Notes under the pieces: generated by a model | Told to the model about the DNA's origin: nothing | Database searches by the model: none | Seen by the model: the letters and a program-made list of their open reading frames with translations, nothing else | From: DAORHV01 sp964448405 | GTDB lineage: Bacteria; Patescibacteriota; Gracilibacteria; Peribacterales; Peribacteraceae | Direction: 5' to 3' | Length of the DNA stretch: 8,118 nucleotides | NCBI GenBank assembly: GCA_964448405.1 | Contig: CAYUVW010000040.1 | Span: 1-8,118 of the forward strand | Program-made: the position numbers and the translations under genes | Shown here: in pieces, positions 1-5,487 of the stretch | Layout of the letters: every line of letters begins with the position of its first letter | Position numbering within the stretch: position 1 is the first letter of the stretch

Positions 1-1206
1 GACGCCACCAAAATCGTATTCGTGGCCAACTCCTACCCGTTCCACTATCCGGAAGGAGGACCGAACTATTACCGCTTTGCCGATAACGCCGTCTACGCGG
101 TGCATATCGACGTGAACGGCGACGCAAAGGAAGATGTAACGTACGCCTTTAAATTCAACACGACTGTCACAAACGGCAACACGTTCCTGTTCAACACGCA
201 GGCAATCGTAAACCTGGCCGATGCCAACGTCCGCCAGACTTGGAAGGCCTACCGCATTAAGGGCATCTTCACCGGAAGCAACACGCAGCTGAAGGAGGCC
301 AATGTGGTCGCCAACGGAGAAATCGCCACGCCGGTCATTGGCTCCAAGAGCATGGCAAACTACGCCACGACTGCGGCACAGGCTATTGTGAACGCCGGAG
401 CAAAAGGCAAGTTCTTCGCCGGAGAACGCGACGACCCGTTCTTCGTGGACCTGAAAGTGTTCGACTTGTTGAACTTAGGTTCCAATACCGCCCACGACAC
501 CGTGGCCGGCGCCAACGTGAACTCCATCATCTTCGAAGTTCCGGTGCGCAGCCTGGTTGCAAAAGACCCGATCATCGGTGCATGGAGCGCCAACTACCGA
601 CCCGCTCAACGCGTTATCAACAACCAAGGCGCACAAACCAACAGCACGACCTGGGTACAGGTGTCGCGCTTGGGCATGCCGCTCGTGAACGAAGTCGTGG
701 TTCCGCTGGCAGCTAAAGACTACTTCAACGCCTCCAAGCCGTTCGATGATTCCGGTGCGAACGCCGCCGCGTACGTGCCGCTGGTCACCGCGCCCGAACT
801 TGCCGGACTGCTGAAGAACGTGCTCAGCCTGGACTTCGACGGAGCTGGAACGGTAAACGTTCCAACGACCAATCGCACCGATTTGGTAGAGGTCTTCCTG
901 ACCGGCGTCACCGGCTTGAATAAGCCCGCCAACGTGCGCGGCGCCGAGATGTTGCGCATCAATACGACGACTGCCCTGGCACAAACGCCAAACCGCCTCG
1001 GCGTCTTCGGTGGCGACACCGCCGGCTTCCCGAATGGACGCCGTCTGGCCGACGACGTGACGGATATCGCCATTCAGGCGGTAGCAGGCAAACTCGTACA
1101 GGGCTTCACGGTTCCGTCCACCCTGGGTGACGGCATCGACGCCAACGACAAGGCCTTCACAACGACTTTCCCCTACCTTGCCACCCCGCACCTGACCAAG
1201 CCGTAA
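1..1206 (+). CDS. DUF4331 domain-containing protein (5' end outside window)
   Basis: The reading frame is open from base 1, so the gene starts upstream; the GTG at 22 is an internal valine codon, not a start. About 401 residues are visible, ending at TAA 1204-1206. The product matches my memory of the DUF4331 family along most of its length: an early GGPNYYRF stretch followed by HIDVNGDAKEDVTYAFKF, then FFAGERDDPFFVDLKVFD (from about base 412), SRLGMPLVNEV (from about 670), DLVEVFLTGV, NRLGVFGGDTAGFPNGRR, and a C-terminal LGDGIDANDKAF...FPYLATPH. The conserved C-terminal end is intact. The molecular function of the family is not established; members are usually predicted to be exported, but the N-terminus needed to judge that is missing here. 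It is followed directly by a terminator, so it is the last gene of its transcript. Family assignment is confident; function is unknown. Confidence 0.9.
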   Translation, partial: DATKIVFVANSYPFHYPEGGPNYYRFADNAVYAVHIDVNGDAKEDVTYAFKFNTTVTNGNTFLFNTQAIVNLADANVRQTWKAYRIKGIFTGSNTQLKEANVVANGEIATPVIGSKSMANYATTAAQAIVNAGAKGKFFAGERDDPFFVDLKVFDLLNLGSNTAHDTVAGANVNSIIFEVPVRSLVAKDPIIGAWSANYRPAQRVINNQGAQTNSTTWVQVSRLGMPLVNEVVVPLAAKDYFNASKPFDDSGANAAAYVPLVTAPELAGLLKNVLSLDFDGAGTVNVPTTNRTDLVEVFLTGVTGLNKPANVRGAEMLRINTTTALAQTPNRLGVFGGDTAGFPNGRRLADDVTDIAIQAVAGKLVQGFTVPSTLGDGIDANDKAFTTTFPYLATPHLTKP

Positions 1207-1221
1207 TCGAACATTGGACTG

Positions 1222-1255
1222 AACGGAGCGCCCCTTGCGGACGCTCCGTTTTTTT
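1222..1255 (+). terminator. Intrinsic terminator after the DUF4331 gene
   Basis: AACGGAGCG (1222-1230) pairs with CGCTCCGTT (1242-1250), giving a 9-bp GC-rich stem around an 11-base loop. The 3' arm runs into seven consecutive T residues (1249-1255). It begins 15 bases after the DUF4331 stop codon, a typical place for Rho-independent termination. It separates that gene from the following Kazal-domain gene, which therefore needs its own promoter. Confidence 0.9.
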
Positions 1256-1312
1256 GTTGTAAAACTAATTTTAGGAGCGTACTTTTCAGAAAGAAAAAAC
1301 AAGCCGATTGTA

Positions 1313-1342
1313 TCGACCGACAGAAGAATGCAGTCGTATACT
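1313..1342 (+). promoter_or_regulatory. Putative promoter of the Kazal-domain gene
   Basis: A good -10-like hexamer TATACT (1337-1342) lies 18 bases after TCGACC (1313-1318), which matches 4 of 6 positions of TTGACA. The transcription start would fall about 1349-1351, right before the ATG at 1352, so the mRNA would be leaderless or nearly so. The rest of the gap after the terminator (1256-1312) is AT-rich and I see no other signal in it. The call rests on sequence resemblance only. Confidence 0.4.
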
Positions 1343-1351
1343 GCGCCTCCT

Positions 1352-2278
1352 ATGACAGTGCATCGCATGGACATGACCGGAAGCGTACGTACAGGCGGCT
1401 TGGCCGCACTGACTGCAGTGTTGCTGTTCGGCATGCCAATGGCATCGTCGGCAGCAGTGGATGCGAATTGCTTCAGCAATGCGTCGCGCGATTTGAGCAA
1501 TGAACTGAATTCGGCCTACAGCGACTACTCCGACGAAATGGAGCAGATCACCAAAAACTTGTCTGAAAGCGACAAGAAGGCGTACCAAAATACGGACGCA
1601 CAGCTGCAGCAAAATCTCATCAATCGCTCACGCCAAGACTATGCGTACGGCCAGAGCGAAGCCAACCGACGCTTGGGCTCCAAGGTTTACCAGGCCTGGA
1701 ATACCTACTACTCCAAGCGCTCTTCCTGCGACCCGTCGGCATCGTCGAATACCTCGTACCAGTACCAACAAGATCCGTACGCCAACACGTATCCGTATCA
1801 ACAGTCGTACGGCAATCCGTATCAGTACCCCTACAACACGTACCAACAGTCGTACGGCATGTACCAATACCCGTACAACTACCAACCGTATCCGTACTCC
1901 AGTTATGGAACCTACCGGTCTCCGTACGGCGGATACTCGTATCCGTATGAGTACATCTACAACCAAGGCTACTCGTACCCTTCCAGCGTGCAGTACTACG
2001 ACAACTACGGCGTGCAGTACAACAACAACGGACAATACATCTGCCCACAGGTCGTCATGACAACCCTGCCGTCGGGCTGCGGCTACGACTGCACATTGGA
2101 CTCCTCTGGGTGCCGCCGTTGCGAGGTCAGTTGCCGGCGCTCCGCACAGCGCACCGAGACATGCGGCTGCGCACAATCATTCCGTCCGGTCTGCGGCAAA
2201 GACGGCGTCACGTATACCAACGAATGCTACGCAGATTGCGCCGGCGTGGAAGTACGCAAAATGAACGTCTGTTCATAG
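1352..2278 (+). CDS. Secreted tyrosine-rich protein with C-terminal Kazal domain
   Basis: This encodes a 308-residue exported protein from the chosen start. Residues 1-34 or 1-35 look like a signal peptide: arginines at 5 and 13, a hydrophobic core from about 17 to 31, and cleavage after SSA or SAA. Residues 37-130 are polar and probably helical, bounded by cysteines at 40 and 126. Residues 136-229 are low complexity, with 32 tyrosines in 94 residues plus many P, Q, S, N and G. The tail has twelve cysteines. The last six (271, 273, 281, 292, 296, 307) include C-x7-C-x6-Y-x3-C-x3-C, which fits the Kazal serine-protease-inhibitor signature around PVCGKDGVTYTNEC. The preceding segment (cysteines 231-261, with DSSGCRRC) is reminiscent of antistasin-like inhibitor modules, but less surely. 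The frame is open upstream to TTG 1235, which lies inside the terminator and is implausible. ATG 1328, 1367 and 1373 are alternatives; I chose 1352 from the -10 position and signal-peptide length. The role is unknown: protease inhibition or an adhesive/cell-surface job are both guesses. Confidence 0.82.
   Translation: MTVHRMDMTGSVRTGGLAALTAVLLFGMPMASSAAVDANCFSNASRDLSNELNSAYSDYSDEMEQITKNLSESDKKAYQNTDAQLQQNLINRSRQDYAYGQSEANRRLGSKVYQAWNTYYSKRSSCDPSASSNTSYQYQQDPYANTYPYQQSYGNPYQYPYNTYQQSYGMYQYPYNYQPYPYSSYGTYRSPYGGYSYPYEYIYNQGYSYPSSVQYYDNYGVQYNNNGQYICPQVVMTTLPSGCGYDCTLDSSGCRRCEVSCRRSAQRTETCGCAQSFRPVCGKDGVTYTNECYADCAGVEVRKMNVCS
1757..2038 (+). repeat. Tyrosine-rich low-complexity coding repeat
   Basis: This segment of the Kazal-domain gene encodes 94 residues, 32 of them tyrosine, mostly as short xY, PY, SY and QY steps. 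Within it a 15-codon unit starting YQQSYG and ending YQYPYNT (1796-1840) is followed at once by a second, slightly shortened copy from 1841. The identical 16-mer CAACAGTCGTACGGCA occurs at 1799-1814 and 1844-1859, exactly 45 bases apart. The pattern suggests growth by in-frame tandem duplication followed by drift. Confidence 0.75.
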
Positions 2279-2282
2279 AAAC

Positions 2283-2477
2283 TCAGCGACCCTGTGTGAG
2301 CGCAGCGCTTTCTTCGACGTCCAGTGTGCCGCCCGTTTGTGCAATCGGCGGCTGATTGTTGATGGGAATGGGGCCCATGATCTGCCGTACCCCGAAGAGC
2401 AGTGCAGCAAAACATCCGAAGAGAGCGATGCCAAATAGCACGCTGGAAAGCCGATCATGGCGCTGCTGCTCATCCAT
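2283..2477 (-). CDS. Small single-pass membrane protein, 64 residues, unknown family
   Basis: I do not recognise this protein. It begins with a polar stretch MDEQQRHDRLSS, followed by one clear hydrophobic helix at about residues 13-32 (VLFGIALFGCFAALLFGV), and a proline-, glutamine- and glutamate-containing tail of about 30 residues. By the positive-inside rule the short arginine-containing N-terminus is probably cytoplasmic, but this is weak. The start ATG at 2477 is 21 bases after the stop of the GlsB-like gene on the same strand, so the two are probably co-transcribed. No Shine-Dalgarno is present. The stop TGA (2285-2283) is only 4 bases from the stop of the convergent Kazal-domain gene, so the two transcripts must overlap or terminate inside each other's ends. 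It could be spurious because it is short, but the position, ATG start and membrane helix argue for a real gene. Confidence 0.6.
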   Translation of the reverse strand: MDEQQRHDRLSSVLFGIALFGCFAALLFGVRQIMGPIPINNQPPIAQTGGTLDVEESAALTQGR

Positions 2478-2498
2478 GGAACAGTCGAAGGAGAACGG

Positions 2499-2765
2499 TT
2501 AGGCGCGCTTCACGATACGTGCCAGTCCAAGGAATACCACTGCGCCGATAGTCGCCATGATGATTGAGCCGACGGTTCCATATGCCTGCAGACCAAGGAA
2601 GCGGAAAATGAAACCGCCGATGACGGCGCCGATCACTCCGGTAATCAGATTACCGAGCAATCCGAAGCCGTGACCGCTCATAAGAATTCCAGCCAGCCAG
2701 CCGGCGATAACGCCAATGATGATGAAAAAGAGGATATCCATGCACATGATGACGGCCAAGTGCAT
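2499..2765 (-). CDS. GlsB/YeaQ/YmgE family small membrane protein
   Basis: This is a small glycine-rich, very hydrophobic protein of 88 residues from the chosen start. It matches the GlsB/YeaQ/YmgE family (also called transglycosylase-associated proteins): IIIGVIAGWLAGILM, a glycine-containing turn GHGFGLLGN, then LITGVIGAVIGGFIFRFLG, and a last helix GSIIMATIGAVVFLGLARI with a basic KR end. Three membrane helices are expected. The family is linked to stress responses in several bacteria, but its biochemical role is not established. Two ATG starts are plausible. ATG 2741 gives an 80-residue protein beginning MDILFFIIIGVIAG, as relatives do. ATG 2765 adds eight residues and has a TATGGT -10-like hexamer 8 bases upstream. 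I chose 2765 with modest confidence. The gene follows the TMEM175-type gene by 47 bases on the same strand. Confidence 0.87.
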   Translation of the reverse strand: MHLAVIMCMDILFFIIIGVIAGWLAGILMSGHGFGLLGNLITGVIGAVIGGFIFRFLGLQAYGTVGSIIMATIGAVVFLGLARIVKRA

Positions 2766-2773
2766 CAACCCTT

Positions 2774-2779
2774 ACCATA
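2774..2779 (-). promoter_or_regulatory. Possible -10 element for the GlsB-like gene
   Basis: Read on the - strand, TATGGT lies 8 bases before the ATG at 2765, the same geometry as at trpE and the Kazal-domain gene. I see no convincing -35, and this 47-base gap also lacks a terminator for the upstream gene, so this would be an internal or secondary promoter at most. Confidence 0.22.
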
Positions 2780-2812
2780 TTGGCTCGAAATCCACTCTCC
2801 GGTACTGGACAG

Positions 2813-3454
2813 CTATACTTCATCGACGCTGTCGCTATGAGCGAGTCGCGGCACGAAGTACAGCAACGGTACGAACACCAGTGCTGCCCATGCTAACCAA
2901 ATGAAGAAAAAGGCTGCAATGGCTGCAAAAGCGTAACCAAGAACCCCCGGAAGAATGCGGCTGTATTCTTTTTTTCGGAGATCGATGTGAATCTTGCCGC
3001 CCGACAAATCGGCATGGAAAAACGCATGACGCGCCATGAGCAAGAACGCCAACGCAGCCATACATAGAACGAACGCGTAGAGCGAAATCACCAGCGGCAC
3101 AGTGGGGTACTCACCCACGAACGCCGTGGTGAACGGCACGATGCAAAGCCAGAACAACAAGTTGCAGTTGTGCCACAGCAGCGGCCAATCGGCATGCGTG
3201 AGCTGATGGTAGAAATGGTGATGATTGACCCAGTAAATACACAACACCACGAAGCTGAATGCAAAGGAGATGAAATGCGGCAAGACAGTCAGTATGTCGC
3301 GGTAGACGGCAAGCATTGAAGTGGGGTCCTGCAGGTGCGGAACTTTTACTTCCAAAATGAGTAACGTGGCGACAATGGCGAAGACGGCATCGCTGAAAAG
3401 TTCGATTCGCGTCGTACCTTCTATACGGGGCGTATTGTGTGCATGAAAGCGCAT
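2813..3454 (-). CDS. TMEM175 family (DUF1211) membrane protein, probable potassium channel
   Basis: This is a 213-residue integral membrane protein with about six hydrophobic segments. The first carries the family signature RxxxFSD as RIELFSDAVFAI (arginine 16, FSD 20-22) followed by VATLLILEVKVP. Bacterial TMEM175 homologues have six helices, a length close to this, and form tetrameric potassium-permeable channels, so that role is inferred from family membership. The residue after FSD is alanine where many relatives have glycine. A histidine- and tryptophan-rich stretch (VNHHHFYH, then several W) follows the third helix, as in relatives. The frame extends seven codons upstream to GTG 3475; I chose ATG 3454 because it is the first ATG and neither site has a clear Shine-Dalgarno. 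The gene is transcribed away from trpE and is the first of three - strand membrane-protein genes. The stop is TAG. Confidence 0.85.
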   Translation of the reverse strand: MRFHAHNTPRIEGTTRIELFSDAVFAIVATLLILEVKVPHLQDPTSMLAVYRDILTVLPHFISFAFSFVVLCIYWVNHHHFYHQLTHADWPLLWHNCNLLFWLCIVPFTTAFVGEYPTVPLVISLYAFVLCMAALAFLLMARHAFFHADLSGGKIHIDLRKKEYSRILPGVLGYAFAAIAAFFFIWLAWAALVFVPLLYFVPRLAHSDSVDEV

Positions 3455-3514
3455 GACGTCATTGTGGCTTCCCACAGGCGTAGAAGCAAATCACTCGGCG
3501 ACTTGACCATCTGT

Positions 3515-3545
3515 TTTCCATTGTATAGTGTTGTACTGATATAAC
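3515..3545 (+). promoter_or_regulatory. Putative trp operon promoter
   Basis: TATAAC (3540-3545) is a good -10 with an extended TGA just before it (3537-3539). TTTCCA (3515-3520) is a weak -35 at 19 bases. The start point would be about 3551-3553, right at the trpE ATG (3554), giving a leaderless or near-leaderless mRNA. A second candidate is TTGACC (3503-3508) with TATAGT (3524-3529), but its 15-base spacer is short. With so little leader there is no room for a Trp-codon leader peptide, a T-box or an attenuator. Confidence 0.45.
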
Positions 3546-3551
3546 GGTACA
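3532..3551. promoter_or_regulatory. Inverted repeat over the trpE -10, possible operator
   Basis: TGTAC (3532-3536) and GTACA (3547-3551) form a perfect 5-bp dyad with a 10-base centre that includes the candidate -10. The inner span from GTAC to GTAC is 18 bases, the same as the symmetrised E. coli TrpR operator as I recall it, but the central CTAG half-sites of that operator are absent. A protein bound here would block trpE transcription and could also affect the divergent TMEM175-type gene. The arms are short, so chance is a real alternative. Confidence 0.3.
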
Positions 3552-3553
3552 TA

Positions 3554-4909
3554 ATGACAAGCGTATTCATCACGCACACTCTCCGGCCCAAGCACTGCGA
3601 CCCGCTATTCCTTCTGCAGGAACTCAAGCGGAGCCATGAATATTGCGCACTGCTAGAATCCGCCGACCGCGCCCACGGCCGTAACGATCTGTCGTTTTTG
3701 GCGATCGGTGCGCGGGAGGTGATTCGTCACGATCCATCGGAAAAGAACAATGATATTTTGGCTGAGCTGCGGCAAAAAACTGCTGCGGGACGCCAAGCAG
3801 GGCAACTGACGATGGGCTACATCGGTTTCCTGAGTTTCGAGGCCGCGCGGCATTTCGACGACATTGCCCTCACGCCGGACCCCGACGTGCCGGATGCGCT
3901 GTTCGTGTTACCCGAGGTGCTGCTGCGCATCGACCACAACGCCCATACCGTAACGCTCACGGCGCATGCCGATACCGTGCTTTCGATTGACGACATCGTC
4001 ACGACAATCGAGCGGTCGCCATTCCTGGACGATGCTCCGACACGCGCCATTGCCACTGCGACACTTCCCGATTTGGGCGACATTGAGCCGCTGCGACAAA
4101 CCTCCCGCATGCAATTTTGCAAGAACGTGGAGGCTGCTCGTGAACAGATCTTGGCAGGCGAAGCATTTCAGATCGTCTTGAGCCAACAACTGCGTCTGCC
4201 CGCCGGACCCGATCCGGTGGCTGTCTACGAACGATTGCGAGGCATTAATCCATCGCCGTACATGTACTACTTCCAGACGCCGGACCGTACGATCGTCGGT
4301 GCGTCGCCCGAAACATTGTTGCGCGTGGATGGCGACCACATGCTCTACAGGCCGATCGCCGGAACTCGTAAGCGTGGCGGCGACAAAGCCAAAGACGATG
4401 CCATGCGCGAGGAACTCTTGGGCAATGCAAAAGAACGCTGCGAACACCAAATGCTGGTGGATCTGGGTCGCAACGACATCGGCCGCGTGGCCGAAATCGG
4501 TAGCGTGCGGGTGCACGACCCCTTTCATATTGAGACGTACGCCCATGTCTTTCACATCGTGTCGGACGTGACCGGCACGCTGCGCAAGGATTTGTCGGCA
4601 CTGGATGCGTTGCAGGCCGTGTTCCCAGCCGGAACGCTCTCGGGGGCACCCAAGCTCCGCGCGATGGAAATCTTGTCCAAGCTGGAGGGCGCTCCAAGGG
4701 GCGTGTATGGCGGAGCGTTCGGGTACGTGGACCTGAATGGCAATATCGATTTCGCCATTACCATCCGTACGCTGATCTTTGACCAGCGCGGCATTTCATT
4801 GAACGTGGGTGCCGGAATCGTGAAGGACAGCATTGCGGAGCATGAGGACAACGAATGTCTGCACAAAGCCAGGAGTTGCCTGGCCGCGGTTTTCTCGGCA
4901 CGCCAATGA
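3554..4909 (+). CDS. trpE: Anthranilate synthase component I (TrpE)
   Basis: TrpE converts chorismate to anthranilate with ammonia delivered by TrpG, the first committed step of tryptophan synthesis, in the cytoplasm. The 451-residue protein is somewhat shorter than many TrpE proteins, with a compact N-terminal domain. That domain carries LLES at residues 33-36, the motif involved in tryptophan feedback inhibition in enteric TrpE, which favours TrpE over PabB. The C-terminal chorismate-binding domain has NPSPYMYYF (from residue 232), GASPE, PIAGTRKRGG, LVDLGRNDIGR, VMHI-like HVFHIVSDVTG, PAGTLSGAPKLRAM, YGGAFGYVD, and GAGIVKDS near the end. The start is ATG 3554, with no Shine-Dalgarno but a -10-like element 8 bases before it. 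The stop overlaps the trpG start as ATGA. The protein contains no tryptophan. Identification is very secure from both sequence and operon context. Confidence 0.97.
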   Translation: MTSVFITHTLRPKHCDPLFLLQELKRSHEYCALLESADRAHGRNDLSFLAIGAREVIRHDPSEKNNDILAELRQKTAAGRQAGQLTMGYIGFLSFEAARHFDDIALTPDPDVPDALFVLPEVLLRIDHNAHTVTLTAHADTVLSIDDIVTTIERSPFLDDAPTRAIATATLPDLGDIEPLRQTSRMQFCKNVEAAREQILAGEAFQIVLSQQLRLPAGPDPVAVYERLRGINPSPYMYYFQTPDRTIVGASPETLLRVDGDHMLYRPIAGTRKRGGDKAKDDAMREELLGNAKERCEHQMLVDLGRNDIGRVAEIGSVRVHDPFHIETYAHVFHIVSDVTGTLRKDLSALDALQAVFPAGTLSGAPKLRAMEILSKLEGAPRGVYGGAFGYVDLNGNIDFAITIRTLIFDQRGISLNVGAGIVKDSIAEHEDNECLHKARSCLAAVFSARQ

Positions 4910-5487
4910 AAACACTCATCCTCGATAACTACGACTCGTTCACGTTCAATCTCTACCAGATGACGGGGGCGCTGGGCGGTGCGCCAGAGGTACATCGCAA
5001 TGACAAAATCTCCTTGGCGGAAGTGCAGACCGCCGGGTTCACCCACATCGTCCTGGGTCCCGGCCCCGGGAATCCACAGACGCCGCGCGACATTGGAATC
5101 AGCGCCGAGCTGCTGGCGTACGCCATGGAACAACGCATTCCCCTGCTTGGTGTCTGTTTGGGCCACCAGATCATTGGACACGAACTGGGTGCCAAGGTCG
5201 TCCGCGCCGCCAAGCCGTGCCACGGCGCCGCGACTCCGCTGTTGGTGTTGTCGCCGGTGAGCCGCCTGTTCGCCGGACTGCCCGAAACATTCGACGTGAT
5301 GCGCTATCACTCGCTGGCGGTAGAGGAGCTGGATGACCCGCTGATCGCCACCGCGGTGGCGTCGGATGGCACGCTGATGGCCATGGAGCATGAATCATTG
5401 CCGCTCTTCGGCGTGCAGTTCCACCCCGAGTCCATCGGCACGCCGCTGGGGAACGAAATCCTACGTAACTTCCTGCATCTTTCATGA
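4906..5487 (+). CDS. trpG: Anthranilate synthase component II, glutamine amidotransferase (TrpG)
   Basis: TrpG hydrolyses glutamine and channels ammonia to TrpE. The 193-residue protein is a stand-alone class I glutamine amidotransferase of normal length. It starts MKTLILDNYDSFTFNLYQ, the usual family N-terminus, which fixes the start at ATG 4906 rather than the in-frame GTG-type start at 4855. It has the oxyanion-region motif LGPGPGNP (50-57), the nucleophile cysteine 84 in GVCLGHQ, and the His 173/Glu 175 pair in FHPES, so the catalytic triad is intact. The family also serves p-aminobenzoate synthesis as PabA; its place between trpE and trpD supports TrpG, although a shared role is possible. 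The start codon overlaps the trpE stop and its own stop overlaps the trpD start, both as ATGA, so translation is probably coupled. No Shine-Dalgarno and no tryptophan residues are seen. Confidence 0.96.
   Translation: MKTLILDNYDSFTFNLYQMTGALGGAPEVHRNDKISLAEVQTAGFTHIVLGPGPGNPQTPRDIGISAELLAYAMEQRIPLLGVCLGHQIIGHELGAKVVRAAKPCHGAATPLLVLSPVSRLFAGLPETFDVMRYHSLAVEELDDPLIATAVASDGTLMAMEHESLPLFGVQFHPESIGTPLGNEILRNFLHLS

Noticed and set aside
475..1500. Long open frame (341 codons) on the - strand under the DUF4331 gene
   Set aside because: It lies antisense to a well-conserved family, crosses the terminator and the next gene's start, and its translation resembles no family I know. Codon bias of the sense gene explains it.
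1641..2060. Threonine/arginine-rich + strand frame overlapping the Kazal-domain gene
   Set aside because: It is an out-of-frame reading of the tyrosine repeat; the in-frame product has a signal peptide and a Kazal domain.
1628..2176. Valine-rich - strand frame that looks like a membrane protein
   Set aside because: The valines are simply GTA/GTN codons read opposite the TAC tyrosine codons of the repeat region.
2298..2318. Short GC palindrome (AGCGCAGCGCT) as a terminator between the convergent genes
   Set aside because: The arms leave a one-base loop and there is no T-run in either direction that would make an intrinsic terminator; it lies inside the 64-residue reading frame.
3459..3521. 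20-codon frame on the - strand just before the TMEM175-type gene, containing one Trp codon, a possible leader peptide
   Set aside because: Its ATG directly abuts the best -10-like hexamer (TATACA), so transcription would start downstream of it; it has no Shine-Dalgarno and no run of regulatory codons.
3476..3553. Trp attenuator, T-box or TRAP site upstream of trpE
   Set aside because: The gap is 78 bases, has no tandem Trp codons, no terminator hairpin and no NAG repeats, and the likely transcription start is at the trpE ATG.
4855..4905. Upstream extension of trpG by 17 codons
   Set aside because: The family N-terminus begins at the ATG at 4906, which also forms the ATGA overlap seen at every other junction in the operon.
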